A stretch of 26,304 nt of DNA from Welwitschia mirabilis (GCA_051453625.1 JBOZIK010000001.1:181375303-181401606), one strand, 5' to 3'; shown: positions 1-12,003, counted from the stretch's first letter. Program-made: numbers and translations. Notes: a model not told the origin generated them from the letters alone.

Positions 1-2100
1 GATGATGGAGGGGTATCATGTCACATGTCATCCCCATGATGAGAGTACCACAACAATGCCATAACTTCTTCTTAACTAAGTCAATTAAGGTCTAGTTTAT
101 GCCTAATAACATCTCTTCATCTGTACCGACCTCCCTAATCTGTAACCATCTTACAAAAGCTATAAAAACCACCATTTAGCATTATTTAGTCATCTTTTTG
201 GCATTGTAGGATTGGTTACAAAGGCATCCAAGGAGTCAAGGGTCCATTTTAGCATAGGAGAGATAATTCTTTATGATTAGGCTATGCTTCTAACATTGAG
301 GATTCACTACCTTACTGAGGTATTGTAAGATATTCAATTCATTTGATAAAATATCTTTCTTCTTCAAATATTATGTTTTCTATTATGGTTTGTATTAAAG
401 TTCAATTAATGCTATTTTTATAGATTAATATCAAATTAGACATAGGTCATAAGGGCTGAGTTGGGTGACAACAACTCAGAAATTTGGTTATCATAGGCTT
501 GCATCTCATCTCTCTTTAGTTTTTGCATTGCACATTAGAATAGTTGCATTGTCAATTTCCCTTTTTACATACAAAAGCACAAAATTGATAAAAAAAACAT
601 TAGATTGGAATTCAAATTATATTATTCCTTATTTATGTGCTTAATTAGAATGTTTTCTTATGCTCTCTAAATTATAACATTCATTGGTTAAATTACCCTA
701 TATTAAGCCTAATTGGAATTTCATTATTTAAAGCATTGATTACTTTTAAAGTGAAAATTTAGGTCACTAACAATACTTATCTAATTAATGATAATTATCC
801 TCATTCATTGGAGCCTTTTCCAATAATGACATCAAAATGTTGTACTATGAATTTATGCAATACTAAAGTCCTTTAAATAAACCTGTAAATCAAATAACTT
901 ATAGAAAACACAATCTAGTATAGATGGGAGTTCATCCAAATGTTATAATCCCAATGAAGGCACTAGGCTTAGAGCTATAAAATTGATTTTCAATATATTT
1001 TTTGGAATTTTTTATTTTATAAAAACTAGAAGAAAATAAAAAAGTAAATGCAATGCAAGTGAATGGAGATAAAATGCAATGAAACGATATGAAAAATGTA
1101 ATGGATTGCACTTAGATCTTAGTCTTTCTGTTACAAAGACTATCTTCTATATAATTTAGATTAATTAAGAAGAGCATTTAACTAGTTCTTAACCAATATA
1201 AGCTAGGAGATCTAGCAAGTAAAATAATAAATGAAATATGAAAAAGAATAAAAAAAATGCAAATCTAATACTAAATAAGATCAACCTTAACAAAGGTTGC
1301 TCTTATGATCGAGATAAATCATAAAGTTATCACTAAACTATAATTAATGTAAACATAAGGGACATACAGAATGGAAATAAAATAACTATTACATTGATTT
1401 AAAAGAGTATTTAGGAATATTACAGCCAGTTACAAATAGAATAACAACACTTCAATGGAAAAGACTTAATCTAACATCAAGGAAACTCCTTTTTGTAGCT
1501 CTGGATGGACTCTTGTTCTTTAATCTTCTATCACAAGTATATCAGATACAAAATATGAAAATAGAAATGAAAGAGGTAAAGAGTATTTATAATTTTGTAT
1601 TGAGGTTCTATAAAAAAAACCTCAAAAGTCAGAAAAGAAATCCTAACAACTCATATGAGTTATAAAGATATTTCTTTTTGACTATATGAAAACAACTATC
1701 ATTCCAACTGTCATTGAGATAACATGAGGGATGTCACCCTTCATCAAATATCTTCATGTCCCACTGTCAGCACTACAACTTCTGTCCATATCAGCAGTGT
1801 TTTCATCCTACATGTCATGTGGACAACATAGGGGATAATAGTCTTTTTTATATTCAATCTCTAAGGCAAATCAGTCTTTTGCATTATTAAGTCTTATTCT
1901 AAATATGCAGTGTTAGAATAAGCTTGAGAAACTATCAAAGAATACTAAAAATCACATGTTTTACTGATCATCCTATTAGATATCCATAGTCATTAGTATT
2001 ACATAAAAACATATGTAAATATCATGAAAAAGAACTTAAAATACACCATTAAATTCCTATATATTGGCATCATAACACCCCATCAAATAGAAAACATCCA
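1..2100. other. Stretch without recognisable gene
   Basis: No conserved protein motif was found in any frame. A TATA-like TATAAAAA at 161-168, in the context agctataaaaaccacc, is followed by a mixed-sequence region resembling an LTR promoter and R region, but no second copy or terminus was found. Around 1690-1850 the sequence is less A+T-rich (ctgtcagcactacaact and neighbours) without an open frame. If the CACTA element extends past the left edge, all of this is inside it. Confidence 0.4.
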
Positions 2101-2175
2101 CTTAAACTTCAATTCTAATTCCAAAAAACTAATGATTTTCACCTTCTAGGTAGACCTAAGCTTAGCGACCTTTCT

Positions 2176-2613
2176 CTATGAAAGTAAGGGAGGAAGGGGA
2201 GGAGGAGGTTCATCAGAATTCTCTTCATCCCCAACACTCTCATCACTACTATCAACACCTCTAATGTCATGATCCCTGTTCCTCTCTCTCTAAAACCTAA
2301 CAAAATGCCTTAGTCTCTTTTTCTTTTTCTTAATGAAGATAGACTACTCTATTTGCTATTAGTATTAGATCTCTTCCTAAACCATCCATAATCATGAGAC
2401 TCATTCAATCCCTCTTTATCTTATGCTATAAAAAACCACCAAAAATAATTAACCACCCTAAAATTGAAAACCGCAAAACAAACTAAAAAAACCCATGTCA
2501 GAGAAAAGCTTGTCTTTAAAGACATCACTGCTATTGTTGTTTTTGGGTTTCCCCTGAGAAGATGAACTAGATATCACCAAAGTTCCTCTCCTATTTTTCC
2601 TATTTTTCTTCAT
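2176..2613 (-). pseudogene. CACTA-associated gene remnant: basic, Ser-rich, acidic and proline-rich protein
   Basis: Three protein-like stretches lie in line on the minus strand in three different frames. (a) An ATG at 2613 opens a 51-codon ORF to a stop at 2458-2460; it begins MKKNRKNRRG and continues with a run of five Ser and a Lys/Asn-rich part. (b) 2414-2352 encodes EGLNESHDYGWFRKRSNTNS, followed after a TAG by a Ser/Lys/Arg-rich tail to 2312. (c) 2289-2176 encodes an acidic then proline-rich tail, with DSSDESVGDEENSDE and then PPPPLPP, ending in TAG. A possible 67-bp GT-AG intron (2492-2426) could separate (a) and (b), but the joined frame has a stop, so decay or frameshift is also needed. 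Base composition is less A+T-rich than around it. I do not recognise the family. Its position just inside the CACTA end suggests an element-encoded DNA-binding (TNPA-like) protein or a captured host exon. Both are inference. Confidence 0.45.
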
Positions 2614-2755
2614 ACTCGATTGAGAGTAAAGAAAGCTTTCCCCTGCTATTTCTTGTTTGTTTTCTTTGACTTCCTCCTTGTTGTAGTTTTCTTACCTTGG
2701 TGCAGTTTCTTGCTATTATTCTAGACATGGGATCCAATGAAAGCTCCAAACCACA

Positions 2756-2765
2756 TATTTAAATA
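2756..2765 (-). promoter_or_regulatory. TATA box of the CACTA first gene
   Basis: TATTTAAATA (self-complementary) lies about 340 bp inside the element end and about 140 bp upstream of the minus-strand ATG at 2613-2611. A consensus splice donor (AAG/GTAAG, GTAAG at 2695-2691 on the minus strand) sits between them in the presumed 5' leader. Spacing suits a plant promoter; activity is not shown. Confidence 0.4.
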
Positions 2766-2849
2766 AGGAAGAAAAGGAAGTAATAGTTCTTAAAAGTTTA
2801 TGTAGTCTAACAAAAAAAATCACATGCAATTATTATCTTTTTCGCATTG

Positions 2850-3090
2850 TTTTAGTTTTGTTAAAACCTATACTTTTTGGCATTTGTTTCTTAAACATCT
2901 TATTTATCTTTTAATTTTAAGGATTTTTTCCCAGACATCTTAAAAATAATTGTAAAAAACATTTTATGGCATTTATTTAAAAATTTACCTTAAAAAGATT
3001 ATTATCATTTTTTAATGCATTTTTTAGAATAAATTCTTTTAAAGGCCTTATACTTAAAGCATTTATTTTAAGAAATGCCTTAAAAGATTA
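2850..3090 (-). repeat. CACTA sub-terminal repeat region
   Basis: Read on the minus strand, at least three imperfect units follow the terminus. The first runs AATCTTTTAAGGCATTT, then a second AAGGC...AAATGC unit, then AATCTTTTTAAGG with AAATAAATGCC. In CACTA elements such arrays bind the element's own TNPA-like protein. Units here are degenerate and CpG-free, as expected if GCGTTT-type units decayed to GCATTT. Confidence 0.5.
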
Positions 3091-3104
3091 TATTTCTTGT
3101 AGTG
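3091..3104 (-). repeat. CACTA terminal inverted repeat
   Basis: The plus-strand sequence tatttcttgtagtg is the reverse complement of the plant CACTA terminus CACTACAAGAAATA. The next three bases, AGT at 3105-3107, would be the 3-bp target-site duplication; the partner copy is not in view. A copia reading frame starts immediately after, which independently places the element boundary here. Confidence 0.7.
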
Positions 3105-3617
3105 AGTAATGAATTTAATATTTTAAAACTCAAATTAATCAAATTCTACATAGGAGTAGAAATTATTCAAAAAATTATGAAACATTACTAACATAAAAGA
3201 AGCATGCAGATAACTAATCTAGAAGTTTAAACTAGATAATGCAAAAGAAGTTGTAATAAATTTGCAGAAAAATGTTAAGATATTAGTTGAAAAAGACTTA
3301 AAACCTATAAATAAAACCAAATATAAAAGAATAGTAAAGAGCTTGATTCATGCAATCAATAATATACTAGACATATCACATGTTATTGGTGTACTATCAA
3401 GATATCTTCATGATCATAAGGTTACTCATTTGACTACTATAAATAGAGTATTGAAATATCTAAGGAAGGCTAAACATTTAGGTATAACCTATAAAACAAA
3501 AAACTTATAATTCATCCTAAGAATATATTCTAATTTTAAAATCATTAGAGAAACTAATACTTCATTGTCAAAATTAGGCTATATCACATTCTTAGGAACA
3601 TTTTCTCTATCTTAATA
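3105..3617 (+). pseudogene. Ty1/copia polyprotein fragment: end of RT and start of RNase H
   Basis: This is the C-terminal part of a copia pol. Reading from 3105, S-N-E-F...FYIGVEII matches the RT segment usually written SxEF-MKDLG...FLGVEI, up to a TAA at 3189-3191. The frame then shifts, and 3262-3510 stays open for 82 codons with KTKYKRIVKSLIHA (family K-Y-R-x-x-V-G-S-L-I-Y), DISHVIGVLSRYLHD and TTINRVLKYLRKAKHLGITY. These form the RT-RNase H connection, with the usual RPDI reading ILDI. A third block, LGYITFLGTFSLS, ending near 3600, corresponds to the SGYVTFLGG...SW part of RNase H. Element ancestry is certain; the lineage differs from the copia at 10520-19360. The catalytic RT part should lie on the far side of the CACTA insertion. 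No LTR was found for it. Confidence 0.8.
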
Positions 3618-3635
3618 ATTCAAGAATCAAAATAC

Positions 3636-3840
3636 NNNNNNNNNNNNNNNNNNNNNNNNNNNNNNNNNNNNNNNNNNNNNNNNNNNNNNNNNNNNNNNNN
3701 NNNNNNNNNNNNNNNNNNNNNNNNNNNNNNNNNNNNNNNNNNNNNNNNNNNNNNNNNNNNNNNNNNNNNNNNNNNNNNNNNNNNNNNNNNNNNNNNNNNN
3801 NNNNNNNNNNNNNNNNNNNNNNNNNNNNNNNNNNNNNNNN
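3636..3840. other. Assembly gap (205 N)
   Basis: Unsequenced bases. The gap interrupts the copia RNase H. The distance between the last recognisable motif before it (near 3600) and the first after it (near 3905) is about 100 codons, which is about what a copia RNase H needs there, so the stated gap length looks realistic. Confidence 0.95.
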
Positions 3841-3980
3841 AATTAGGAAACTTATACAAAATAAATTTATTATGTTTTTATGTTATTCAATCATAGAGTA
3901 AACTACTAATATCCTTATAAAATAACTTGGTTAATAGAAGTTTGAGCACTTCTAATGCAAAATTGGATTGAAAATGAGTT
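3841..3980 (+). pseudogene. Probable C-terminus of the interrupted copia RNase H
   Basis: After the gap the frame around 3903-3975 reads NILIK-x-LG-x-x-KFEHF-x-CKIGLKMS, with stops at the x positions. This fits the copia polyprotein end, usually of the form ADIxTKxL...F-E-x-L-R-x-K-L-G-L. It lies on the same strand and at the right distance to be the other side of the gap from the 3105-3617 fragment. The match is short and degenerate, so moderate confidence only. An LTR would be expected next, but I could not identify one. Confidence 0.45.
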
Positions 3981-4856
3981 GATTTAAACTCATTTTTTTC
4001 TCTTATATTATGGAATTCATTTGACTTTTGAATCTTTGTAGACTTTTGGCATAGTACTATGGAATGTATGGTATATTTAAACCTAGGATTATAAGATGTG
4101 TAATGGACATGATAACCCTATTTGTTATGAGATGTATAGTAGTAAATTAACTACTTCTTAAATGAGGTAGTTTTCTCACATAGTAACTCCTTTAAAAATG
4201 TTTTATTCTATGTCACATTCCAAATGTTTTTATCTAAATACTCTAATTTTTTGCTTGAAGAAATTGTATTTCTATATTAAAGAGAAAATTATTAAGGCTT
4301 GCAATGCACACCATTATCACATACCAAGGGAAGCATGTAAACTTTAGTAAGATAATAATCTTCTTTTTGGGGAAAAATAATTTCTTATTTTTCTTATTCT
4401 CCCATTCTCAATAATAGGAGGTTACCATCCTTATTAAATATGTATTTATTAGTTACCTCAACTTTTTGCATTTTTGTAAATTTTTTTGTAGTTAATGAAA
4501 GATGTTCTTTAATATAATTTTTGTGAAATTGCTTCTTTTTTAGATGATTACCTATAAGAATTCTTAATTTCTGTGTCTGTTCCTTTATATGATTTAATAT
4601 GATAATAATTTTATTACATTATATTCTTTCATTGCATTTCTTTATTATTCTTATTTTATACCTTTTTTCAATACCATTCAACATTAATTCATATAAAAAA
4701 TATAAAATAAATAATAGAAAAAAGATTTCATTATTTACATCTCTAATTTAGGTATTTATTTTAGAATCATTCAGTCAAATGATTTCTAATTTATAGAACA
4801 CATTACTCCACTACTATAATATTAGTTTTTGATTAACATTTTATGAAATTAATGAT

Positions 4857-4901
4857 AATGAATGATTTTTATCATTTTTATAAAACATTAAATCATTCAT
4901 T
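4857..4901. repeat. Short inverted repeat (12-bp arms, 21-bp loop)
   Basis: The left arm aatgaatgattt (4857-4868) is the exact reverse complement of aaatcattcatt (4890-4901). In sequence this rich in A+T such an arm can arise by chance; it could also be the decayed sub-terminal part of a small DNA element. Confidence 0.5.
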
Positions 4902-5424
4902 GATGTAAAAATAAATGAATGAAAAAGAAGAAATCTTGAAAATGATTTTTAAATAAATATATTAAATTACAATCATTACAAGATAATAAAAAAATTTAAC
5001 TACATAAATTAATGTTATTATTTTTATTTCACTCATTATTTTTAATTTAAATTCAATTCCTAATAATCTCTTTAAATTTTTTTAAATAGAAATTGATAAA
5101 TGTTAAACTCAAGAAAAAAAGTTAATCTAAAATCTTCAAATTCATCATTTTAAAATTATCAACTTAGATTTTCTTAGTTTATTCACCTACTTATAAAATA
5201 ATCTTTGATAAAACTTACTAAATATATTTTTATTATTACTAGTTTCTTAGTTTTTGTTAGCTTCAAAAACTTAAAAATCTTATCTTACGTTTATTTTTCT
5301 TACTATAATACCTACTAAATTATCAACTCATAACTTGGCTATATAAAATTATACCTAGGGTGTCACATGCAACTTTATTATCAAATCATATGAGGAAATA
5401 AAATTTTCACTCTTTTCCCTCATC

Positions 5425-5441
5425 AAAAAAAAAAAAAAAAA
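5425..5441 (+). repeat. A17 homopolymer
   Basis: Seventeen consecutive A after a pyrimidine-rich stretch (ttttccctcatc). It might be the tail of a retroposed transcript, but no SINE A/B boxes or LINE sequence were seen upstream. Confidence 0.9.
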
Positions 5442-8400
5442 TGTATCACATTAAAATAAAATTTACTATTGCAAACAGCAAAAGGTAGCTACATCATCTA
5501 AATGATAACAATATGTTAAAGTATCATATATAAAAGATAAATATGAAATAACACTCAAAATCCAATATTACATAATTAGTAATTATAATTCTATTGGTGA
5601 TAAAAGAATTACACAAATCCAATCATAGACCAAAGTGAATTCACTAATAGTGTAAATATTATAGCAAATACCATTTTATTATAGATCAATTACTATGGAT
5701 TTATTAGATAGACACCTCATAAATCAATCATTTTCTCATATCCATAGAGAAAGAAGAGAGGATTAGAATCTCATAATAAGATAAGCCCTCATCATAAGCA
5801 TAATAAATTTAGATCCAGAATAATAGAGTTTTGATAGATGTATATAACTCCTATTAGATATGAAATAAATCATTTAATTCTGAATGTAAAAGTATGTGCT
5901 TTATCCTTAGGGTAAGTCTTACTTATATTTATTGAGGATTGTAAATTTTTTTATATTATTTTTTTAATAAATAAATAGTGATGGATCTTCTTAAATGAAA
6001 TAATAAAAATATATAGTCCTTAGTTTTCATAAATTGATTTAACATGAGCCTATAACATTAATTTATCAATTTATTCTTTACTTAAGTTTCCCTCACTTTT
6101 TAGACTTGTTATCCTCCAAAACACTAATGGATACCAAGATAAGTAACAATGGTTCCAATCCATTTTACTTAATTAGTTATAATGAATTTAGGTAATTTAG
6201 AATAATCTATAAATAAAACACCATAAATTAGTTCTTCATTATAACATTTCTGGATATTAAAGGATGAAACATGGTTAAAAATAATTCTATCTTAAATATT
6301 ATATTTACATACTTAAAAATAAATTAATTTACTAAATTTTAAAGGTAAAATATGTTAATTTTGATGTTTACACATACCCTCTACTAACTATTTGATACTT
6401 CTTTAGAAAATCTTAAGTAGTATGAAGCTAAAAGATTTGATAACAATTTAAAAACTTTTTACATGGCATATTGGAGATTGAAATTAAGTAAACCAATGAG
6501 CTTAAAAATGTTTATTAGCAATTATGTATTTTTCATATATTAGAAAAATTCAATTTAATACATAAAATTGTAAACTATTACAAACTAAAGAAAAGTTTCT
6601 ATCTTTAAATATCCCATTTCTTTTACATTTTTTCACTTTGCTCATTTTTTAAAATTTTCTAAGTAAAGATGATCTGTGATTTTATGCCTAAGTCAATTAA
6701 TGTTCAAGGATATTTAAAAAAATTATGCTAATTTTCATCCCTTTCAAACTAATCTAGTCATTATTATCAATGTTTAAATTCACTTATAAATTGATAGATT
6801 ACATGAAAAGACATCTTTTAAAGAGAGGAACATACATATTTCTCTTCTTACATCTATTCTAACCATGAAAAACTTGTTAAACTATTATTACTTCATATCC
6901 CTTAGAAAATAGATCTTTCTATCCTTATGCAAAGTATAGCCATCCTCTTCCTTCTATTATACCCACATATACAATATCACACTATATTAGAAAATAGCTA
7001 AATCTTTCCTCCACACTAAAACATTTAGCTCTATTAGACATGATAGCCTCATTGATTATGTTTTACAATGATGATAACAAAAATGGTTCTAATGGCATTA
7101 TTATCAAACTATGTAAATCATGCTTACTAAGGTTTTGTTTGGTTTAGATTTATAAGAATTTAGCTCTAGACCATGGTAAAGGATCTAAACTCTACTTTAA
7201 TAGATAAAATAATGAATCTTGGTCCTTTATTAAGTTTTAAAAATAAAAGGCTATGATTTATAGAGATATGAATTGAGCCTCAATTTTGAAATTGTGTTTA
7301 TTGATGCATTTATTTTGATAAGATTTAATCTTTTATTTTAAATTAAAATTATAAAAGAAAAATTTAGACTTAAAAAAATGAGTACAAATCCTAAGTTTTA
7401 AAATGAGCTGTGATTTTACTTTTATTATTTCTCCTTTTTCTAAGATCTTAACTTAAATGTTTCATTGATTTTTATTAAACTATAATTACCCATATAATTT
7501 TAACCCTAATTATAGTGGTTAATGATATCCTATGCCTATTTTCATGTACCTATTCTAAATCATTAAAATACATCATTCACAATGTTATTAACTAGCTATG
7601 ATTGATAATTGAATTTGTTTTTTAAAAAAGAGATTTTATTTCACTAAAATAGAAAATAAACAAAATCAGATGGTGAATTAATTTCCTAATAAACCAAAAA
7701 CACTTTACATTTTAACAATTTATTTTAGATAATAGCTTGAATTGATTATGTAAGCTATAATCTAGTTTTTAGTAAATATGATAGGCAATATATTCTTGTT
7801 ATTTTCTTATGTTACCTTTTCAAATTCATCACTAACATGAAAGAAAGGTCTTTTAAAAGGAAAAGGATCCTTCTAAATTATGTCCCAATTTTTTGTCCAT
7901 TTATCAAATTCAAGCTTCTCATCAATGAATAGATTATAAAACATAAATTATAAATATGTCTCATATAGCAGATCTAAATCAACATAAAAGAATTACATAC
8001 ATGTAGTAATATAGATGTTTTCTACATATGAATTAAATATCACTCATACATATGTCAACAACTATATCTATGTATATGATATAGGTACTCTAGTTACCAA
8101 ATGATAGTTAACATAGGTTTTAATTTTATAAAACTTATATAGCTAATTCAGTTTTGTACTAGTCACCTTATTTTCTCAAATAATTTCCATTAGAAACATG
8201 TTAAAATATAAAATTTTCACAATTAGATCATAATATAATGAGATCCTATAACATATATAATGTTCATATTCCTATGAAAAGGTATCTCTAAAGGTCCTCT
8301 ACATAAAAATATTCTTAATAATGAATTTATATGAGACTCTTCATCATATAGATATTCATTCGCTCCCCAAAGATATGCAATTTTTCCCCTTCCTTCATTT

Positions 8401-11040
8401 ATTCTATTTCTTTATTTGATTTATTCAACTATATCTTTATAGTGTAATATTTTATATTTATTGGGATTTTTTAAAGATTTTTCTTAAACCATAGTTACAT
8501 TAAAGTCTAGTATAGAAAATCTAATATGAAATCCATAATAAAAGCTAAACTACTTACTTTAAGATTTATCCTATCCAATCAGTCCTTGATAAGATAAGGA
8601 GTATAAGGTACTTTAAAATATGAATCTCTAATTAGGATTGTCTATCTTAGAAAGGAAACAATAAACAGAATAACTATAAAAATTTGTTATTCATTAATTA
8701 AAATAATGTATCACAATCAAAGCTAAGTGAAAGTAATTTATTATTAGGTATAAATAATTAAATTTAATTTAATAATAACTAACACTAATTTAATAATAAT
8801 CAATAATAGTAGCAAAAACATAAGAGAAAAATTAAGACAAATAGACTTGTTTCTTTTATGTGTTACTACTTTAACACATAAAGAAAACTTTGTGTTAGCA
8901 TCCAAATAAAAGAACTAAGATTGTCTAAAAATCCTTAACCTTGAAATGTACCATAAGAAGATTATATAATTACTATCTTAATGATAATGATAGATGAAAA
9001 AGACTAATCATATAGGAAGAATATGTGTTGTGGCTTTTTAGTTTGAAGATAAAATGTAAGATAATAAAAATGTGTTTGGATGTACAATAATAATTTAATT
9101 ATATAGAAATCATATTTTTGACTCTTACACATTATCATTACATGATTTGTAACTGATTTATTAATGAATAATGGTCATAAAAACCTATGAACCTATAAAA
9201 ATAATCATATTTTTCTCTAGTGATTACTTATAGACTTTATTTCCTAATAGTTATCATTTCATGTACTAATCAACCTTATAGGTTATTGATCTTAGTTTAA
9301 AATTAGTCAACAAAAAAAATGTTATTATAGCTATAATTTGATCAATTTATTACTATTCCCTAGTCACCCACCTTCTTTATCTAGTTTCCCAGTTGGAGAT
9401 ACTAGGTTGCTTACCTATTGGTGTATCTAAACTTATTTATGCATAATTCCTTTAATCTTTTGATAAACCTTTATTTTCTTTAAATCCTAAGATTTGAGTA
9501 TTATAATTTTATGATGAAACATTCACTTTATTACTTGATTTTATTCATAATTTTGTTGACCACTAATAGATATTCAAGAATTGTAATAACTTCCCCCTTT
9601 GTAATTAATAAAAATTAAATTAATATTAGGCTCCTTCTAAATGTAATGTCCCCCCTAAATGTAGTTCCCTACTAAATAATGTATGTGGTAAAAATACTTG
9701 AAGTTAAGAACAAAATAATTTTATGATTAAAAAACACTTTAAAAAAATACATTTATGAAAAACACACACGTATATAAATTTTTAGTGTGAACCTTTCACA
9801 TTATCCTCACATTTATAATGTTTACCTATTAAGTCTTTTAATATGTATAAAGCATAATATAACATTTACTATAGTATGACTAAAAATACATTAATGTGAA
9901 AAGGCACATATACCATATAGATCACATATCTTTTATAAGTAGTAAAACTCAAAATTAGTATATATCTAAATTTTAAATGATACATATGCATAATCATGTA
10001 ATAGATGTTTAGTTCATACTTTTATCTTTCATTAATGATAATGATGAAGGTGTAGAATATAAGAAAAGAATACAAGAACAAATGAAATGTAACTGTATCA
10101 ATTGAGTCTTGATTTAGGGTATGTAAAATAACATGTAAAGTAAAATTAGCCTAACTTTAACTTAGAGTCACTGAAGAGGATTATATCAATACTTTTAAAG
10201 AACTCTCTAAAGTGATCACGATTTCTACAAAACAATACATAAAATTAGTGAAGAAAAGATAGAGGTAAATGTTAGGTATTTCTTAAGATAGTAAAGCTAA
10301 GGCTTAGAAGCATATGGCTCTAAGATTACTATCTATTTGTTCAGTTGTTCTAGTATTTTCTCCTTCTCCTCATCATTTGAATTTATTTAATTATCATTCA
10401 GAGTAAAATATAAAAATTATAAGAAGAAAATTTCTAGTATCTTAAAGTATGTAGGCTTAGGTAAAGAAACAAAAACTAAGATAATACTCGTCATAGTATT
10501 CCTCATGTCATCAAGGATGTGTTATTTGTTAATTTAACTAGTTTTAATATGTCAAACTTATGAAATCTAGTGTTGCATGTGAAAAGGTGCTAAGATAATA
10601 AAAAATAATTAAAAAGTTAGAATATGTTTATGTAATATGAAGACATCTACAAATGTTGAAGATTTCTTAATTACACTCTGCAAACTTCCTAACTAAATTA
10701 TGGAAACTTCATAGAAACCATCTAGTATAAGAAGAAAACATTCTACTTAAATTGAAATAATAACAAAGTTCTCACACTAATTAAATATATCTACAAATTT
10801 TGAATATATCTAGAAGGCCTAAACATGTATACCTACTCTAAAGATGTCTACATAAAATTAATAATTAGAAACATATTAAATACATCTACACTAGTATAAA
10901 ATATTTATGTAAGTTATAGATGTCTACAACTCTAGAAGACATCTATAGGAGAAAATTAAAAGAGCCATTATAACTGTTAAACCTAGCTATTTTAGTGATT
11001 TTCACTCTATTTGCATGTTGAACCTAGCCATTTTAGATGC

Positions 11041-11048
11041 TATAAAAG
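11041..11048 (+). promoter_or_regulatory. LTR TATA box
   Basis: TATAAAAG, preceded by two copies of the motif aacctag(c)-cattttag and followed by a gc-containing start-like region. The matching place in the 3' LTR (near 18370) has lost the motif. It is a plausible core promoter of the ancestral element. Confidence 0.5.
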
Positions 11049-11672
11049 CTGTTCTACACGCATAACCTAACCATTTTAAATTTTTCACAAGTTGGTTAAA
11101 GAAGAATCATTAAAGAGAAAAATCAATATTAAGAAAATTATTGATGATGATTAATGAATATCATCTAGTACAACAAGTAATAACAAGTATATTATATTCA
11201 TATTTTTCTTAAATAAGTATTTAGAAGAGATTGCAAAAATAATTTTCATGAAATATGTAATTGTACTCATCAAACATGATGACAGATCAAAAGGTGACCT
11301 TGCATAAGAATAATGGCATCTGATAGAAAATTAGTTATTTGATATTTTTTTAAGGAGATATTCTACCAAGAATTCATTGTAAAGATATAATTTATAATAT
11401 ATTTATATTTATCCTTTCTTATTATATGTAAGTATTTCTTAATTGTCAAACTATCTTATACATCTTTATTTTAACTTGCTTTTCTACAAATTTCATGTAT
11501 TATATCTATGGAAATATGATTTTTTTTAAAATCTAAATTACTTTAAGATCTAGATATTATTCTATCTTGACCTATGTATAGTTATGTATTATTGGATTCT
11601 ATTAATGATTTCAAGTTGTAATTGTAGCTTATGAGGCTTTTTATTCCAAAACCATTACTATTCGAAAACCAT

Positions 11673-11735
11673 CATTTGATTATTCCAAAAGAACTATTTG
11701 ATTATTCCAAAAATGCTATTTAATTATAATTTTAG
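11673..11735 (+). repeat. About 21-bp tandem repeat in 5' LTR
   Basis: Units catttgattattccaaaa (from 11673) and ctatttgattattccaaaa (from 11694) are followed by a decayed third, ctatttaattataat (from 11716). The period is 21-22 bp. An earlier ttattccaaaa near 11641 may be a further partial unit. Confidence 0.7.
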
Positions 11736-12003
11736 TAATAAGATTCAAATCAAAGTTTATTGTAATGTTATTATTAAGTCTTAAACCACACTTTTGTAAA
11801 AGGAATGTGATCTAGAAGTGTATAAGTTTTAACCCTCTATCTATGGACTATTCAAGTTGAGAAATCATGTTATTTGATAAGAGTTTTTGTTTATAGAATT
11901 TAAAGTTTTCTTATTATTTTTTTTTTCCTATATCTTACTATTAGTACAAAATTTTTTTTAGGAACTCATTCATTCCTTCCCTTTGAGTTTAATAATCTGA
12001 AAG

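Larger units (their letters stand above)
1..3104 (-). mobile_element. CACTA (En/Spm-like) transposon, 5' end on minus strand, other end not found
   Basis: The right boundary is seen at 3104. Read on the minus strand the element starts with CACTACAAGAAAT, the canonical plant CACTA terminus. Behind it, at about 2850-3090, lie degenerate sub-terminal repeats built on AATCTTTTAAGG and AAATGC units, which look like C-to-T decayed forms of the GGCGTTTTTAAAAACGCC-type repeats of plant CACTA elements. A TATA box and an ORF follow at the distance expected of a first CACTA gene. No matching CACTACAAGAAA end was found to the left, so the element probably runs off the window; the start coordinate is the window edge, not a boundary. 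No TNPD-type transposase was recognised. The terminus is well supported; the extent is inference, and 1-2100 could hold other nested insertions. Confidence 0.6.
3981..10519. other. 6.5 kb without recognisable gene
   Basis: Extremely A+T-rich sequence with dense stops on both strands. I looked for copia, gypsy and LINE motifs and for tRNA-derived SINE boxes and recognised none. Details seen are an A17 homopolymer at 5425-5441, a 12-bp perfect inverted repeat at 4857-4868 and 4890-4901, and a short C-rich patch near 9650 where ctaaatgta is repeated. It may contain the missing LTR of the copia at 3105-3980 and older decayed repeats. Confidence 0.5.
10520..12000 (+). repeat. 5' LTR of the Sirevirus-like copia
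   Basis: It begins tgttatttgtt and ends aataatctga, three bases before the PBS. It aligns with 17860-19360 in the same order: the ctagtttt start, repeated acatctac motifs, the aattgtactcatcaaa block, ttgtaattgtagctt, aaccctct, and the cattccttcc end. A TATA box lies at 11041-11048. Short tandem repeats sit at about 11673-11735. Ends are set by comparison of the two LTRs and by the PBS and PPT, so they should be right to within a few bases. Confidence 0.85.

Noticed and set aside
1771-1784. cactacaacttctg as the left CACTA terminus
   Set aside because: It matches only the first eight bases of CACTACAAGAAA, lacks sub-terminal repeats behind it, is preceded by cag rather than agt, and has no copia RT sequence to its left as the insertion model requires.
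4809-4901. A second CACTA end (cactactataat) with the inverted repeat behind it
   Set aside because: The terminus is a weak match and the following repeats are simple A+T-rich sequence; no partner end was seen.
5340-5441. SINE ending in the A17 tract
   Set aside because: No tRNA-like A or B box in the preceding 300 bp and no target duplication visible.
7130-7200. ttttgtttggttt as a PIF/hAT-type MITE end
   Set aside because: No inverted partner or target duplication found nearby; the motif is common in A+T-rich plant DNA.
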